A stretch of DNA of 19,035 nucleotides from Gemmatimonadaceae bacterium (lineage in GTDB: Bacteria; Latescibacterota; UBA2968; UBA8231), in NCBI GenBank assembly GCA_002726335.1, contig PBSR01000071.1:1-19035 (forward strand). The letters are read 5' to 3'. Of this stretch, positions 6,709 through 14,700 are shown piece after piece. The notes beneath the pieces are model-generated. The model was not told the origin of the DNA. It made no database searches and saw only the letters and a program-made list of their open reading frames with translations. Position 1 is the stretch's first letter; every line of letters begins with the position of its first letter. The position numbers were made by a program, and so were the translations under genes.

Positions 6709-7605
6709 ATGGCCTCTGAACCCACCCTGATCGACCGTACCCTTGCCGGTGACCGCGAGGCCTTCGCGGACCTGATCGAAGGCTATCTCGGTCTGGTGAA
6801 CGGCATCATCCTCAACAAAGTGCGCCGCCCGGACGAGGTCGAGGATCTCGCCCAGGATGTCTTCGTCAAGGCGTTCCAGGAACTGCCCAAGCTCCGGGAT
6901 CGCAGCAAGTTCGGACCGTGGCTCGGGCGCATTGCCCTGAACCGGGCCCAGGCCTGGCTGCGTCAACGACAATCACACAAGACAACGGTAACCGACGATC
7001 CGAGGCTGCTGGAGAAGATCTCCCGCGAACGCCCCGATGATCTGCTGGAAACCGCGGAGAAGGACGGCATCCTGTGGGATGCCCTCGACCGTCTGCGGCC
7101 GGAGTACCGCCAGATCCTGCTGTTGTTCCACTTCGAGGACTGTCCGCAGCAGGACATCGCGCGATTTCTCGGAATATCGGTACCCACCGTGAAGTGGCGG
7201 CTGATGCGAGCCCGCAACGTGCTCAAACGGCGGGTGGAAGATGTTGTGCGCGGCGGTCCCTCCGAATCCAGGCGCCAACGGCAGAAGGAACGAATCGCCG
7301 CCGCTCTTCCCGTTCTGGCGATGGCGACACGCCAGATCGCGTGGCGCCCGCCCCTGGCCCTGTTCAGTCTCCTGCGCCGCGGGCTCGCGGTTGGCGGGGC
7401 GCTGACCGTGGGCGTAGCGGGCAGCCTGATGTATGAGTCCCAGGTGCAATCCGCCGAGGCCGAAGCCCCCCCTGTACTCCGCCATGGTCGCGTGTCGGTA
7501 TGGCTCGAAGGAGACACGCCTGGTGATGTGAGGGTGTCGGATGCCATCGAGGACGGCACCATGCTGCTGCCGCCCTGCTCATCCGGTCGGGTACGCCGCC
7601 GCTGA
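6709..7605 (+). CDS. ECF-type RNA polymerase sigma factor with C-terminal membrane segment
   Basis: A 298-residue sigma-70-family protein. Region 2 spans about residues 11-85, with DLAQDVFVKAFQ (46-57) and the WLGRIALNRA promoter-melting helix. Region 4 spans about 122-176, with the DIARFLGISVPTVKWRLMRAR helix-turn-helix (149-169). ECF factors usually end near residue 190. Here about 120 more residues follow: a basic linker (SRRQRQKER), then a hydrophobic Gly/Ala-rich segment (GLAVGGALTVGVAGSLMY, 225-242) that looks membrane-spanning, then about 55 residues that would be periplasmic. This suggests a membrane-tethered sigma factor carrying its own anti-sigma-like tail. ATG at 6709 is used; the ribosome binding site is weak. 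No separate anti-sigma gene is adjacent. It converges on the M42 peptidase with 18 bases between stops. Confidence 0.85.
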   Translation: MASEPTLIDRTLAGDREAFADLIEGYLGLVNGIILNKVRRPDEVEDLAQDVFVKAFQELPKLRDRSKFGPWLGRIALNRAQAWLRQRQSHKTTVTDDPRLLEKISRERPDDLLETAEKDGILWDALDRLRPEYRQILLLFHFEDCPQQDIARFLGISVPTVKWRLMRARNVLKRRVEDVVRGGPSESRRQRQKERIAAALPVLAMATRQIAWRPPLALFSLLRRGLAVGGALTVGVAGSLMYESQVQSAEAEAPPVLRHGRVSVWLEGDTPGDVRVSDAIEDGTMLLPPCSSGRVRRR

Positions 7606-7623
7606 GTACACCGGACAGGCCAG

Positions 7624-8679
7624 CTAGGGCTGCGGGTCAGCCAGATAGGCCGTCAGCAGGCGGGCGCCGTTGACGATGCCATCCACATGACTGATCTCGT
7701 ATCCATGGGTGTTGTCGCCGGCGTAGCCGATCAGTGCGGCTCGCGTCGCCGAAGCGGCGGCTTTCGACAGGGTCGCGTCACTGGCATAGGAGGTGAGCAC
7801 CGCCGTCTGTACGCCGAATCCCAGTCCTTGCGCCAGTTGTGTCATGTGCTCGATGATGCCCGCATGGTAGAGGCCGGCACGGTCCTGGCAGGGCAGGATC
7901 GGATCACCGCTGTTCACCGTCTGGTATTCAGCGGCGACGGGCACCACGTCCAGGGCGATCACCGTCGACGCCGGCACCTGGCCGACAGACCAGATCGCAC
8001 CAAGGCCGCCGATCTCCTCCTCTGAGCTGGCGATCAGCCAGGTGTCCCGTGCCGGTGGCTGCGCCGCCAGTTCGTGGGCCGTTGCCACCAGCATGGCCAG
8101 GCCCGCGCGGCAATCGAGATTGTAGCCGCACAGGTAGTCCTCGCCGAGCCACCAGGACGCCTTGCGATGGCGGGCGATGACGACCCGCCGCCCGGGCCGT
8201 ACACCGCAGGCAGCCAGGCTGGCCGCATCGAGCTTCGTCTCCACCCACATCTCTTCCCACGTGAGGGCACCACCCTCCTTCAGAGCTGCCGCCGGACTCT
8301 CTGCCGAGACGTGCTTGGAGCCGATGGAGAGCACGCCCGGCAGGCTCCCGGTGCCGCCGAGGATCTCTACCGGCGTCTCGCCGATGGCCCACGGATGCAG
8401 GCCGCCCACGGGTCGCACGCGCAGGCGTCCGTCGCCATCGACACGCTTGACGATCATGCAGATCTCGTCCTTGTGCGCCACCACGGCGATGCCGCCTTCC
8501 TTCGACTGCCCTCTGAAGTGCACGACGATGCTGTCCGCGTCGTCCTGCCGGATGTCATCTCCCAGGTCGCCGAACATCTCCAGCATCAGGTTCTCGACTT
8601 CCGCCTCTGTACCGGATGGACCGTGGGCGCTGGTCAGGCGTTCGAGATCGGAGAGAAGTCGGGAGCGGTCGACGGCCAC
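7624..8679 (-). CDS. M42-family metallo-aminopeptidase
   Basis: A 351-residue peptidase of family M42 (FrvX/PepA/TET-type), cytosolic dizinc aminopeptidases that often form large dodecameric shells and digest short peptides. The metal and catalytic residues can be followed: AHKDEI (His69, Asp71), NLDCRAG (Asp189, bridging), SSEEEIGGLGA (Glu221 general base and Glu222 ligand), ALDV (Asp244) and NTHGYE (His325). The length matches the family. GTG at 8679 is chosen because AAAGGAA sits about 6 bases upstream; an open extension to 8757 runs through the terminator of the previous gene and is rejected. A perfect 9-base palindrome (8689-8716) covers the upstream region and touches the ribosome binding site, suggesting regulation. 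Confidence 0.9.
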   Translation of the reverse strand: MAVDRSRLLSDLERLTSAHGPSGTEAEVENLMLEMFGDLGDDIRQDDADSIVVHFRGQSKEGGIAVVAHKDEICMIVKRVDGDGRLRVRPVGGLHPWAIGETPVEILGGTGSLPGVLSIGSKHVSAESPAAALKEGGALTWEEMWVETKLDAASLAACGVRPGRRVVIARHRKASWWLGEDYLCGYNLDCRAGLAMLVATAHELAAQPPARDTWLIASSEEEIGGLGAIWSVGQVPASTVIALDVVPVAAEYQTVNSGDPILPCQDRAGLYHAGIIEHMTQLAQGLGFGVQTAVLTSYASDATLSKAAASATRAALIGYAGDNTHGYEISHVDGIVNGARLLTAYLADPQP

Positions 8680-8688
8680 GGGAGTTCC

Positions 8689-8716
8689 TTTGGTGTCGTA
8701 TGAGAGGGACACCAAA
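8689..8716 (-). promoter_or_regulatory. Perfect palindrome upstream of the M42 peptidase
   Basis: TTTGGTGTC (8689-8697) and GACACCAAA (8708-8716) are perfect inverted repeats separated by 10 bases. The start-proximal arm overlaps the AAAGG of the peptidase ribosome binding site. It may be an operator for a dimeric regulator, or an RNA hairpin that limits ribosome access. Confidence 0.5.
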
Positions 8717-8754
8717 AGATAAGGCCGGGCATCTGCTGGAGCAGATACCCGGCC
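8714..8754 (-). terminator. Intrinsic terminator of the 8791-9417 sigma factor gene
   Basis: A 15-base stem with one mismatch, GGCCGGGCATCTGCT (8723-8737) against AGCAGATACCCGGCC (8740-8754), is followed on the - strand by the T-rich tract TTATCTTTT. It lies 36 bases after the stop of the - strand ECF sigma factor and separates its transcript from the M42 peptidase. Confidence 0.85.
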
Positions 8755-8790
8755 CATGGAAGGAGGTCCGACCAGCTGGCTGCGGGGGAA

Positions 8791-9417
8791 CTAGTTGGGG
8801 ACCACCGTAGCGGCCGGTGTGAGACCGCTGATGAATTCGTCCGCCAGGTGGCGCAGGCGTTTCTGCAGACGGAGGCGGCCACGATTGACTCGTGACTTCA
8901 CCGTACCCACCGGGCATTCGATGATCTTGGCTATTTCGTCGTAAGACAGGCCGTCGAGGTCGCGCAGCTGCACGGCCTCACGGAATTCGCTGGGCAGGTC
9001 GCCGATGGCGTCGACCACGGAGGCGTGCACCTTGCGGGCGTCGGTGTACTCCCCCGGCAGCAGGCCCGTGGCGACGGGCTCGTAGAAGGGTGTCCGCTCC
9101 TCGTCATCGGCGGAGGGTCCAATGGCCACCCAGTGCCAGCGTTTGCGGCGCCGCAGCTCGGTCTTGGCCAGATTGCCGGCGATCGTGTAGAGCCAGGTGG
9201 AGACCTGCTCGATAGCCGGGTACTGGTGTTTGTGGCGCAGGCAGCGGAGAAAGGTCTCCTGCACGATGTCCTCCGCCGTCTCGCGGTCCCCGACGAAGCG
9301 GAAGACAAAGTTGGTCAGCGGCACGCCGTAGCGGCGGACCAGTACGCCGAGCTGGTCGGTGTCGTGGAAGGCCTGTCGAAGGACGGTGCGGTCCGAGAGC
9401 TGTTGGGTCGCATCCAT
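8791..9417 (-). CDS. ECF-family RNA polymerase sigma factor
   Basis: A 208-residue sigma factor of the RpoE/SigW-like ECF type, which directs RNA polymerase to a dedicated set of promoters. Region 2 covers about residues 25-95: TAEDIVQETFLRCLRH for core binding and -10 recognition, then STWLYTIAGNLAKTELRRRKR. Region 4 covers about 133-187: LPSEFREAVQLRDLDGLSYDEIA, then the GTVKSRVNRGRLRL recognition helix. A linker of about 37 residues separates the two. The length is normal for the group. ATG at 9417 has a purine-rich stretch (AGAGAGATAGAG) upstream. No anti-sigma gene lies next to it on the same strand; a strong terminator follows. It diverges from the SEC-C operon across 332 bases. Confidence 0.93.
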   Translation of the reverse strand: MDATQQLSDRTVLRQAFHDTDQLGVLVRRYGVPLTNFVFRFVGDRETAEDIVQETFLRCLRHKHQYPAIEQVSTWLYTIAGNLAKTELRRRKRWHWVAIGPSADDEERTPFYEPVATGLLPGEYTDARKVHASVVDAIGDLPSEFREAVQLRDLDGLSYDEIAKIIECPVGTVKSRVNRGRLRLQKRLRHLADEFISGLTPAATVVPN

Positions 9418-9749
9418 GACGCTCTATCTCTCTCGTTGGAGTTTCCTGAAAGTCGTTGTCCAGCCGGGCGATCCTGCCGTGGCTGAGCAACCCCTTGCAA
9501 GAGCTGTACCAGGCGCCTATCCAGCAGGATCGAACCGGGCATAAGAGACAGAAACACAATAGGTTGCATCGCATCTTGGCGCGTCTGTCGGGGCCATGGT
9601 TCAACTCTTGAGATGGTTCAGGAATCTGAGGATCGTCAGAGATTCGAGGCGAATGTCGCCAGAGTCTCGATTCTTTGACCCCTCAGGCGAGGGGGGGTAG
9701 ATTCCCTCTCCGCACCAGACCACAAGCAAGGGTCGCACGAGGGAGGACG
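9418..9749. other. Divergent intergenic region between ECF sigma factor and SEC-C operon
   Basis: 332 bases without a convincing gene. It holds a clear + strand promoter at 9675-9703 for the SEC-C gene. There is a small hairpin, GGCGA/TCGCC, near 9649-9661. No convincing promoter was found for the - strand sigma gene; GGAAAC near 9442 is too close to its start. Short open frames here have no ribosome binding site or recognisable product. Confidence 0.6.
9675..9703 (+). promoter_or_regulatory. Sigma70-like promoter of the SEC-C operon
   Basis: TTGACC (9675-9680) and TAGATT (9698-9703) are spaced by exactly 17 bases. This predicts transcription from about 9710 and a 40-base leader ending in the GGGAGG ribosome binding site of the gene at 9750. 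Confidence 0.65.
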
Positions 9750-10361
9750 ATGGCGGACGAGGCGCTGCAACAGATCCAGGCATTCTGCGAGACCCACGAG
9801 ATCCGCCGACTGCAGGCCGAGGAGATCCACGAGCTTCTTGTGGACGGTGAAGCGCCGGAGTGGGTCGCCGGACAGGCCGCCGAAGAGAGGCCTGAGACGG
9901 CAGCTCAACTCACCGAGTTGCTGGCCCGGCTCGCCCCGGATCTTCGCGGCCCCGAACCGGCGGCTGAAGAAGAAGAGGCCGTCGATGATGAGGAGATGTC
10001 ACCCGAGGCGCAGTTTGCCGTTCTCGCCCAATCTCTGCCACCCGGGGTCGATGCCCGCCAGGTGCAGCAGATGCTGTCCACACCACGGGGACAGATGCTG
10101 GCCGATTTTGGCGCCTTCTGCGAGGAACGGGGACACGAAGGCGCCGACGAGGAACTGATGCGCATCGCCCACGAGGAGTGGTTGCAGACTCCGCGTGACG
10201 CCCTGGAAGGCAAGAAGCCGGCGGAGGTCCTCGAAGGGGGACGGCTGCTTCCGGAGAGGGTGGAGACGTTCCGACGGGAAGAGCCGAAGGTGGGGCGCAA
10301 CGATCCCTGCCCCTGTGGCAGCGGCAAGAAATACAAGAAGTGCCACGGGAAGGGGGCGTAG
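9750..10361 (+). CDS. SEC-C motif protein
   Basis: A 203-residue protein ending in a textbook SEC-C zinc motif ([19 protein letters not shown], 182-200). The zinc ligands are Cys187, Cys189, Cys198 and His199. This is the same module that ends SecA, where it binds SecB and ribosomes; many stand-alone proteins carry it with unknown roles. The N-terminal part is acidic and helical ([11 protein letters not shown], a Glu-rich stretch at 72-82). The segment [21 protein letters not shown] (144-164) resembles the short toxin-binding type region seen in other SEC-C proteins. ATG at 9750 is fixed by GAGGGAGG immediately upstream; an upstream frame extension to 9675 overlaps the promoter and is rejected. 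It is first of three tightly spaced + strand genes. Confidence 0.88.
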   Translation: MADEALQQIQAFCETHEIRRLQAEEIHELLVDGEAPEWVAGQAAEERPETAAQLTELLARLAPDLRGPEPAAEEEEAVDDEEMSPEAQFAVLAQSLPPGVDARQVQQMLSTPRGQMLADFGAFCEERGHEGADEELMRIAHEEWLQTPRDALEGKKPAEVLEGGRLLPERVETFRREEPKVGRNDPCPCGSGKKYKKCHGKGA

Positions 10362-10368
10362 CCGGACG

Positions 10369-10911
10369 ATGAAGGGACGAGAAGAACGATCGATCGCCGG
10401 GGTGTACAGTCTCGATCTGCAGGTGTTCGGCGACGATCGGGGGCGGTTTTCGGAAATGTTCCGCAACGAGTGGTTCCCAGAACGCGACTGGGGCAAGGTC
10501 CAGGTCAACCGTTCCCATTCGTCGGCCACGATCCTGCGGGGGCTGCACTACCATCACAGGCAGGCTGACTACTGGCATCCCCTGTCGGGGACGATCCGCG
10601 TGGGGCTGTACGATCTGCGCCGGCAGTCGCCCACCTACGGTACTGGCGAGGCTTTCGACATCTCGGGTGAAGATTTCACCGGTCTGTTCATCCCGCCGGG
10701 GGTGGCCCACGGCTTCTACAGCGTCACCGACCTGACCCTGATCTACGTCGTCGACAGCTACTATGACGGGGCCGATGAGCTGGGTGTGGCCTGGGATGAT
10801 CCGGCTCTCGGACTCGACTGGGCGATCCCTGCCGGAACCGAACCGATCCTGTCTGAGCGTGACGCCACCAATCCGCCCCTGGCCCAGCTCGACGAGGAGG
10901 ACCTGCCGTGA
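10369..10911 (+). CDS. RmlC-like dTDP-4-dehydrorhamnose 3,5-epimerase family protein
   Basis: A 180-residue cupin of the RmlC family, which epimerises C3 and/or C5 of nucleotide-linked 4-keto-6-deoxysugars on the way to rhamnose and related sugars. Family landmarks are GDDRGRFSEMF (21-31), ILRGLHYHHRQ (55-65) with catalytic His60, YDLRRQSPTYGTGE, FIPPGVAHGFYS (107-118) and Tyr131/132, and the WDDPALGLDW end (142-151). The classic RGLHxQ reads RGLHYH here, and the lysine normally found a few residues later is not seen (ADYWHPLSG), so activity or substrate may differ from standard RmlC. It begins 7 bases after the SEC-C stop and overlaps the next gene by 4 bases (GTGA), so it is in the middle of a compact operon. 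No other rhamnose genes are in the window. Confidence 0.88.
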   Translation: MKGREERSIAGVYSLDLQVFGDDRGRFSEMFRNEWFPERDWGKVQVNRSHSSATILRGLHYHHRQADYWHPLSGTIRVGLYDLRRQSPTYGTGEAFDISGEDFTGLFIPPGVAHGFYSVTDLTLIYVVDSYYDGADELGVAWDDPALGLDWAIPAGTEPILSERDATNPPLAQLDEEDLP

Positions 10912-11762
10912 GCGTGGATCTGATTCAGGCCCTGGTGGACTCCGAAGCCCTACGCATCGCACCTCCCGGCGAGGTGTTCTGGTACACCTCCGGTACGGTC
11001 GGTCCATACTACAGCCGTACCGAGTTCCTCTTTGGTGGTGCCGATGCAGCCGAAGACCTGCTCGCCTTCATCGACAGCGACAGCCGAGCCGCCGATTTTC
11101 ACCAGCACCTGGGGGAGAGGGTCAGTACTCGCCTCGACAATGACGACGCCTTCGGCGGCGTTATCGATGCCCTCGTCGCCGCCATCCGGTCTCATCCAGG
11201 TGCACACGATCTCGATTGTATCTCGGGGGGGGAGCGGCGCGACTGGTTCTTCTCACTGCCCGTCGCTTTGCGCATGGGACTGCCGCATCTCTACATCTAC
11301 AAGGACGGGGACACGTTCCTGGCCGACGGTGACGCAGTCGCCACGATCGACGATCTCAACGGCCGGCGCACGGCCCACGTGGCCGACCTGGTGACAGAGG
11401 CGTCGAGCTACGCCCGGGCCTGGATTCCGGCGATCCGCGGCCGCGGTGGCGAGATGCTGATGGCAGCCAATGTCATCGACCGCGCCCAGGGCGGCATGGA
11501 TGTCATCTCCGAGGCGGGCGTAGCTGCCATGGCGCTGCTGCGGGTCGACGAGACGCTGTTCGATGAGTTGCGCCAACGGCAGATCATCGACGATGCACAG
11601 CGAGTGGTGCTGCTCGACTATCTGGGCGATCCCAAGGGGGCCATGAAGCGCTTCCTTCAGGCCAACCCCTGTTTCCTGGAACGGGCACTGGCATCGGATG
11701 ACGCCCGCACGGTGGAGCGGGCGCGTCTGCTCGTGGACGAGGACGTCTACGGTCTGCGGTGA
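10908..11762 (+). CDS. Orotate phosphoribosyltransferase-like protein with degenerate PRPP loop
   Basis: A 284-residue protein resembling type I phosphoribosyltransferases of the orotate (PyrE) kind. Similar features are FWYTSGTVGPYY (24-35), CISGGERRDWFFSLPVALRMGLPHLYIYKDG (104-134) and, after the beta strand TAHVADLVTEASS (155-167), the ANVIDRAQGG turn (187-196). In PyrE that strand carries the PRPP-binding VDDVITTG; here the acidic pair is Ala-Asp and the glycine-rich turn is TEAS, so PRPP binding is doubtful. About 65 further residues follow (roughly 225-284), absent from standard PyrE. GTG at 10908 overlaps the previous stop as GTGA and has GAGGAGG upstream, so translation is coupled. 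It may be a non-catalytic or altered paralogue. Confidence 0.7.
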   Translation: MSVDLIQALVDSEALRIAPPGEVFWYTSGTVGPYYSRTEFLFGGADAAEDLLAFIDSDSRAADFHQHLGERVSTRLDNDDAFGGVIDALVAAIRSHPGAHDLDCISGGERRDWFFSLPVALRMGLPHLYIYKDGDTFLADGDAVATIDDLNGRRTAHVADLVTEASSYARAWIPAIRGRGGEMLMAANVIDRAQGGMDVISEAGVAAMALLRVDETLFDELRQRQIIDDAQRVVLLDYLGDPKGAMKRFLQANPCFLERALASDDARTVERARLLVDEDVYGLR

Positions 11763-11788
11763 CCGGCCAGTCTGTGACGTGGCTGGTC
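11761..11788. terminator. Inverted repeat between convergent genes
   Basis: GACCGGCCA (11761-11769) and TGGCTGGTC (11780-11788) pair with one G-U, around a 10-base loop. It spans the 24-base gap between the PRTase-like stop and the smc stop, so it may terminate one or both transcripts. No T tract follows on either strand. Confidence 0.35.
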
Positions 11789-14700
11789 AGCCGGCCGCTT
11801 CGTCGAGCATCTCTTCCACGACGTGGACGGAGACCAGCTGGGACACACCTTCTTCCGGCATGGTGACACCGTGCAACGTGTCCGAGGAGGCCATGGACAG
11901 CTTGTTGTGGGTCACCATGCAGAACTGAGTGCCCTTGGCGAACTCGCGCAACACCCGCAGGAAGCGTTCGACGTTGGCGTCGTCGAGTGGGGCGTCGACC
12001 TCGTCGAGGATACACCACGGGCTCGGCTTCACCTGGTAGATGGCGAACAACAGAGCGATGGCCGTCAAGGCCTTCTCACCACCTGACAGCAGACCGATGT
12101 TCTGCAGCTTCTTGCCGCGGGGGCGAGCGATGATCTCGATGTTCGATTCAAGGGGATCGACGTCGGCTTCGATCTGCAGATCGGCCTCACCACCGGGGAA
12201 GAAGCGCCCGTAGGTCTCGCGGAACTTCTCACGGATCTGCTCGAAGGTCTCGCGGAACATGCGTCGTGCCACGCGGTCGATGTGCTGCAGCGTCTTACGC
12301 AGGTCCTCCACCGCCGCCATCAGGTCGTCGCGGTGCTGGACGAGGAAGTCGTAGCGTTCTTTCTGCTCTTCGTATTCCTCCAGAACCCCAACGTGGACGT
12401 TGCCGAGACGAGCGATGCCACGTCGCAGTTCGCCGAGGCGGTTCTCGGCGACCGCGGCGTCGAAGCCTTCCTCGTTCAGCGGGCCCAGGCTCTCGACATC
12501 GACGTCGTACTCCTCGGTGAGCCGATCCTTGATGCGGGTGGCCTCGCTGCTCAGTTCCGCCAGCTTCAATTCGAGCTGGTGTCGACGCTCGCGCTGGGTA
12601 CTCAACTGGCGCTGCAACCGCGAGATCTCCTGGTCGAGTTCGCGTGAGGCCACCGACACCTCCTGCTGGTGCCGAAGGCGCTCGTTGCGCTGCTCGTCGA
12701 GTCCATCCCGTTCGCTGTGCTTGGTGGCCAGCTGTGCCGTCGTGTCGGCCTCGCGCTCGGCGAGGCCGGCCCGATCGCCTTCGGCCTGACTCACCTCGTG
12801 CTCGATGCGCTCGATCGTCTTCCCGTGTTCCTGCTGCAAGCCCGTGAAGCGCTGCATCTCGCGCCGCAGCCCTTCGGCCTTCTCGGTGACACGCACGCTT
12901 TCCACACGCAGAGCATTGAGGGCTTCGATCTGTTCGCGTCGCACCTGTTCGGCACTGCGTACCCGCTCCTCCCGTGCCTGCAGGCGCTCCTCCAGTTCGA
13001 CGGCCTCGCTCTCGATCGTCGCCAGTCGTTCCTCCTGCCCGCGACCGCCATCTTCCAGTTCTGCCAGCCGCTGACGGGACTGCTCCAATCGCTGCTGCAA
13101 CTGCGTGTGACGGGCCTGCTGCCGGTTCACCTCCTCGTGGGCGGACCGCTGACGCTGACGGACCTCGCGCTCGGCATCACGTTCGACTTCGAGCAGCTCT
13201 GTCAGGTCCGTGATGTAGCCATCGAGTACGGCACGCCGGGTATGTTCGGAACCGTCCGCCGCCTGCGCCGCCGACAACCGGGCATGCTGCCGCGAGACAT
13301 TGGCGCGCAGCTGTCGAATCTCCCGACCCCGCCCCAGAACGCTGTCGTCGTGGTCCGAGCGGGCGCCGCCGGCGAGGCGTCCGTCGATGTCGACGCCCTG
13401 GCCATCGGCGGTGACGAGCCGTACCGAGAGTCCCCGGTGCCGACGGGAGACCTCCAGCGCCGCAGTCAGATCGTCGACGACATAGGTGTTGTGCAGCAAC
13501 CGGTCCAGAAGGGGGGCCACGGGTCCGCCGGCGCGTACGCGATCAGCCAGGGGGCCCTGGACGCCGGCGACATCGCTCAGATCGATGGCCATCGCCTGCC
13601 GTGGAGCCTGCCACTCCAGGGGAAAGATGCCGGCCCTTCCGGAGCGTTCGCGCAGGTAGGTGAGGGCCTCGAGAAGACCGCTGTCACCGCGGGCCACCAG
13701 GGCTTCTACGGCATCACCGAGGGCGACCTCCACGGCCTGGTCCCAGTCGGGATCGACCTCGATGAGATCGCCGAGGACACCTTCGAACAGTTCGGTATAG
13801 GGTGAATCGACGAGCAACTCACGGACGCCGCTGGAATATCCTTCATAGCCGGAGCGCACGCGTTCGAGGACCTGGATGCGGGCCTGTTCCGCCTCGATGC
13901 CGCGTCGCAGGTCGGTGATTTTCTGACCGCTGGCCTCGATGGCGGCACCGGCGTCGGCACGCCGCCTCCGACCATCGGCCAGATCCGACTCGATTCTCCG
14001 CAGTCGTTCACCGCGTTGCTCGAGCTCCTGTTCGGCCTGCTGACCGCTGTCTCTGGCACTGGCCAGATCCTTGTCGACCGTACCGAGCTCTGCACCCAAC
14101 TGTTCCTGGTCCTGCTGCAGCGATTCCCTCTCGCTGCGCAGCCTGGCCAGTGAGCCGGAGCGCTCGCCTTTCTCACGCAGAAGCTCGCGCAGTCGGTGGT
14201 TCTCGGCGTCCAGCCCGGAGCGACTCGACTCGTACTCGGCGTCGGCGGCCGTGGCCGTGGCTTCCTGGCTCTGCAGCTTTTCTCTGTTGGACTCGACCTC
14301 AGCGCCAGCGGCTTCGAGGTTCTCCCCGGTCTCACCGAGCTGCCGACGGGTCTCCTGCAGCTGGCGGCGAGTCTCCTCCAGCTGACCCGACGCCCGCTCG
14401 ATGAAATGCTCGCGGGCCTCGCGCCGTTCACGGGAGGAGACCAGACGATTGTCGAGCTCGTGAATCTCTTCGACGCAGCGACTCAAGGCGACGCCGGCCT
14501 CCTGCAGGGCGTGTTCGGCCTCGGTCACGGCGAGGCGTCGCTTCTCGAGGTCCGCCTCCCGTGCGGTGAACTGCGTGAGACCGGTTTCCGAGGCGCGTGA
14601 GACCTCGTCGAACTCAACCTGCAGCGGCTGCAGCTGGGCGCCGATGCCGAAGTACTGATGGCGCCCGAAGCGCAACTCGAGGTCGTCGAGCTCGGTCTTG

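Noticed and set aside
8680..8757. Upstream extension of the M42 peptidase to 8757
   Set aside because: It runs through the palindrome and terminator stem; GTG at 8679 has a well-placed AAAGGAA.
9418..9447. GGAAAC ... GCGTC as an ECF autoregulation promoter for the 8791-9417 sigma gene
   Set aside because: The spacer is about 18 bases and the -10 would abut the start codon, leaving no leader.
9601..9908. Short - strand open frames upstream of the SEC-C gene
   Set aside because: They overlap its promoter and coding start, have no ribosome binding site and resemble no protein.
12669..13805. Long + strand open frame antisense to smc
   Set aside because: The - strand encodes the uninterrupted SMC coiled coil and hinge; the antisense product is low-complexity and matches nothing.
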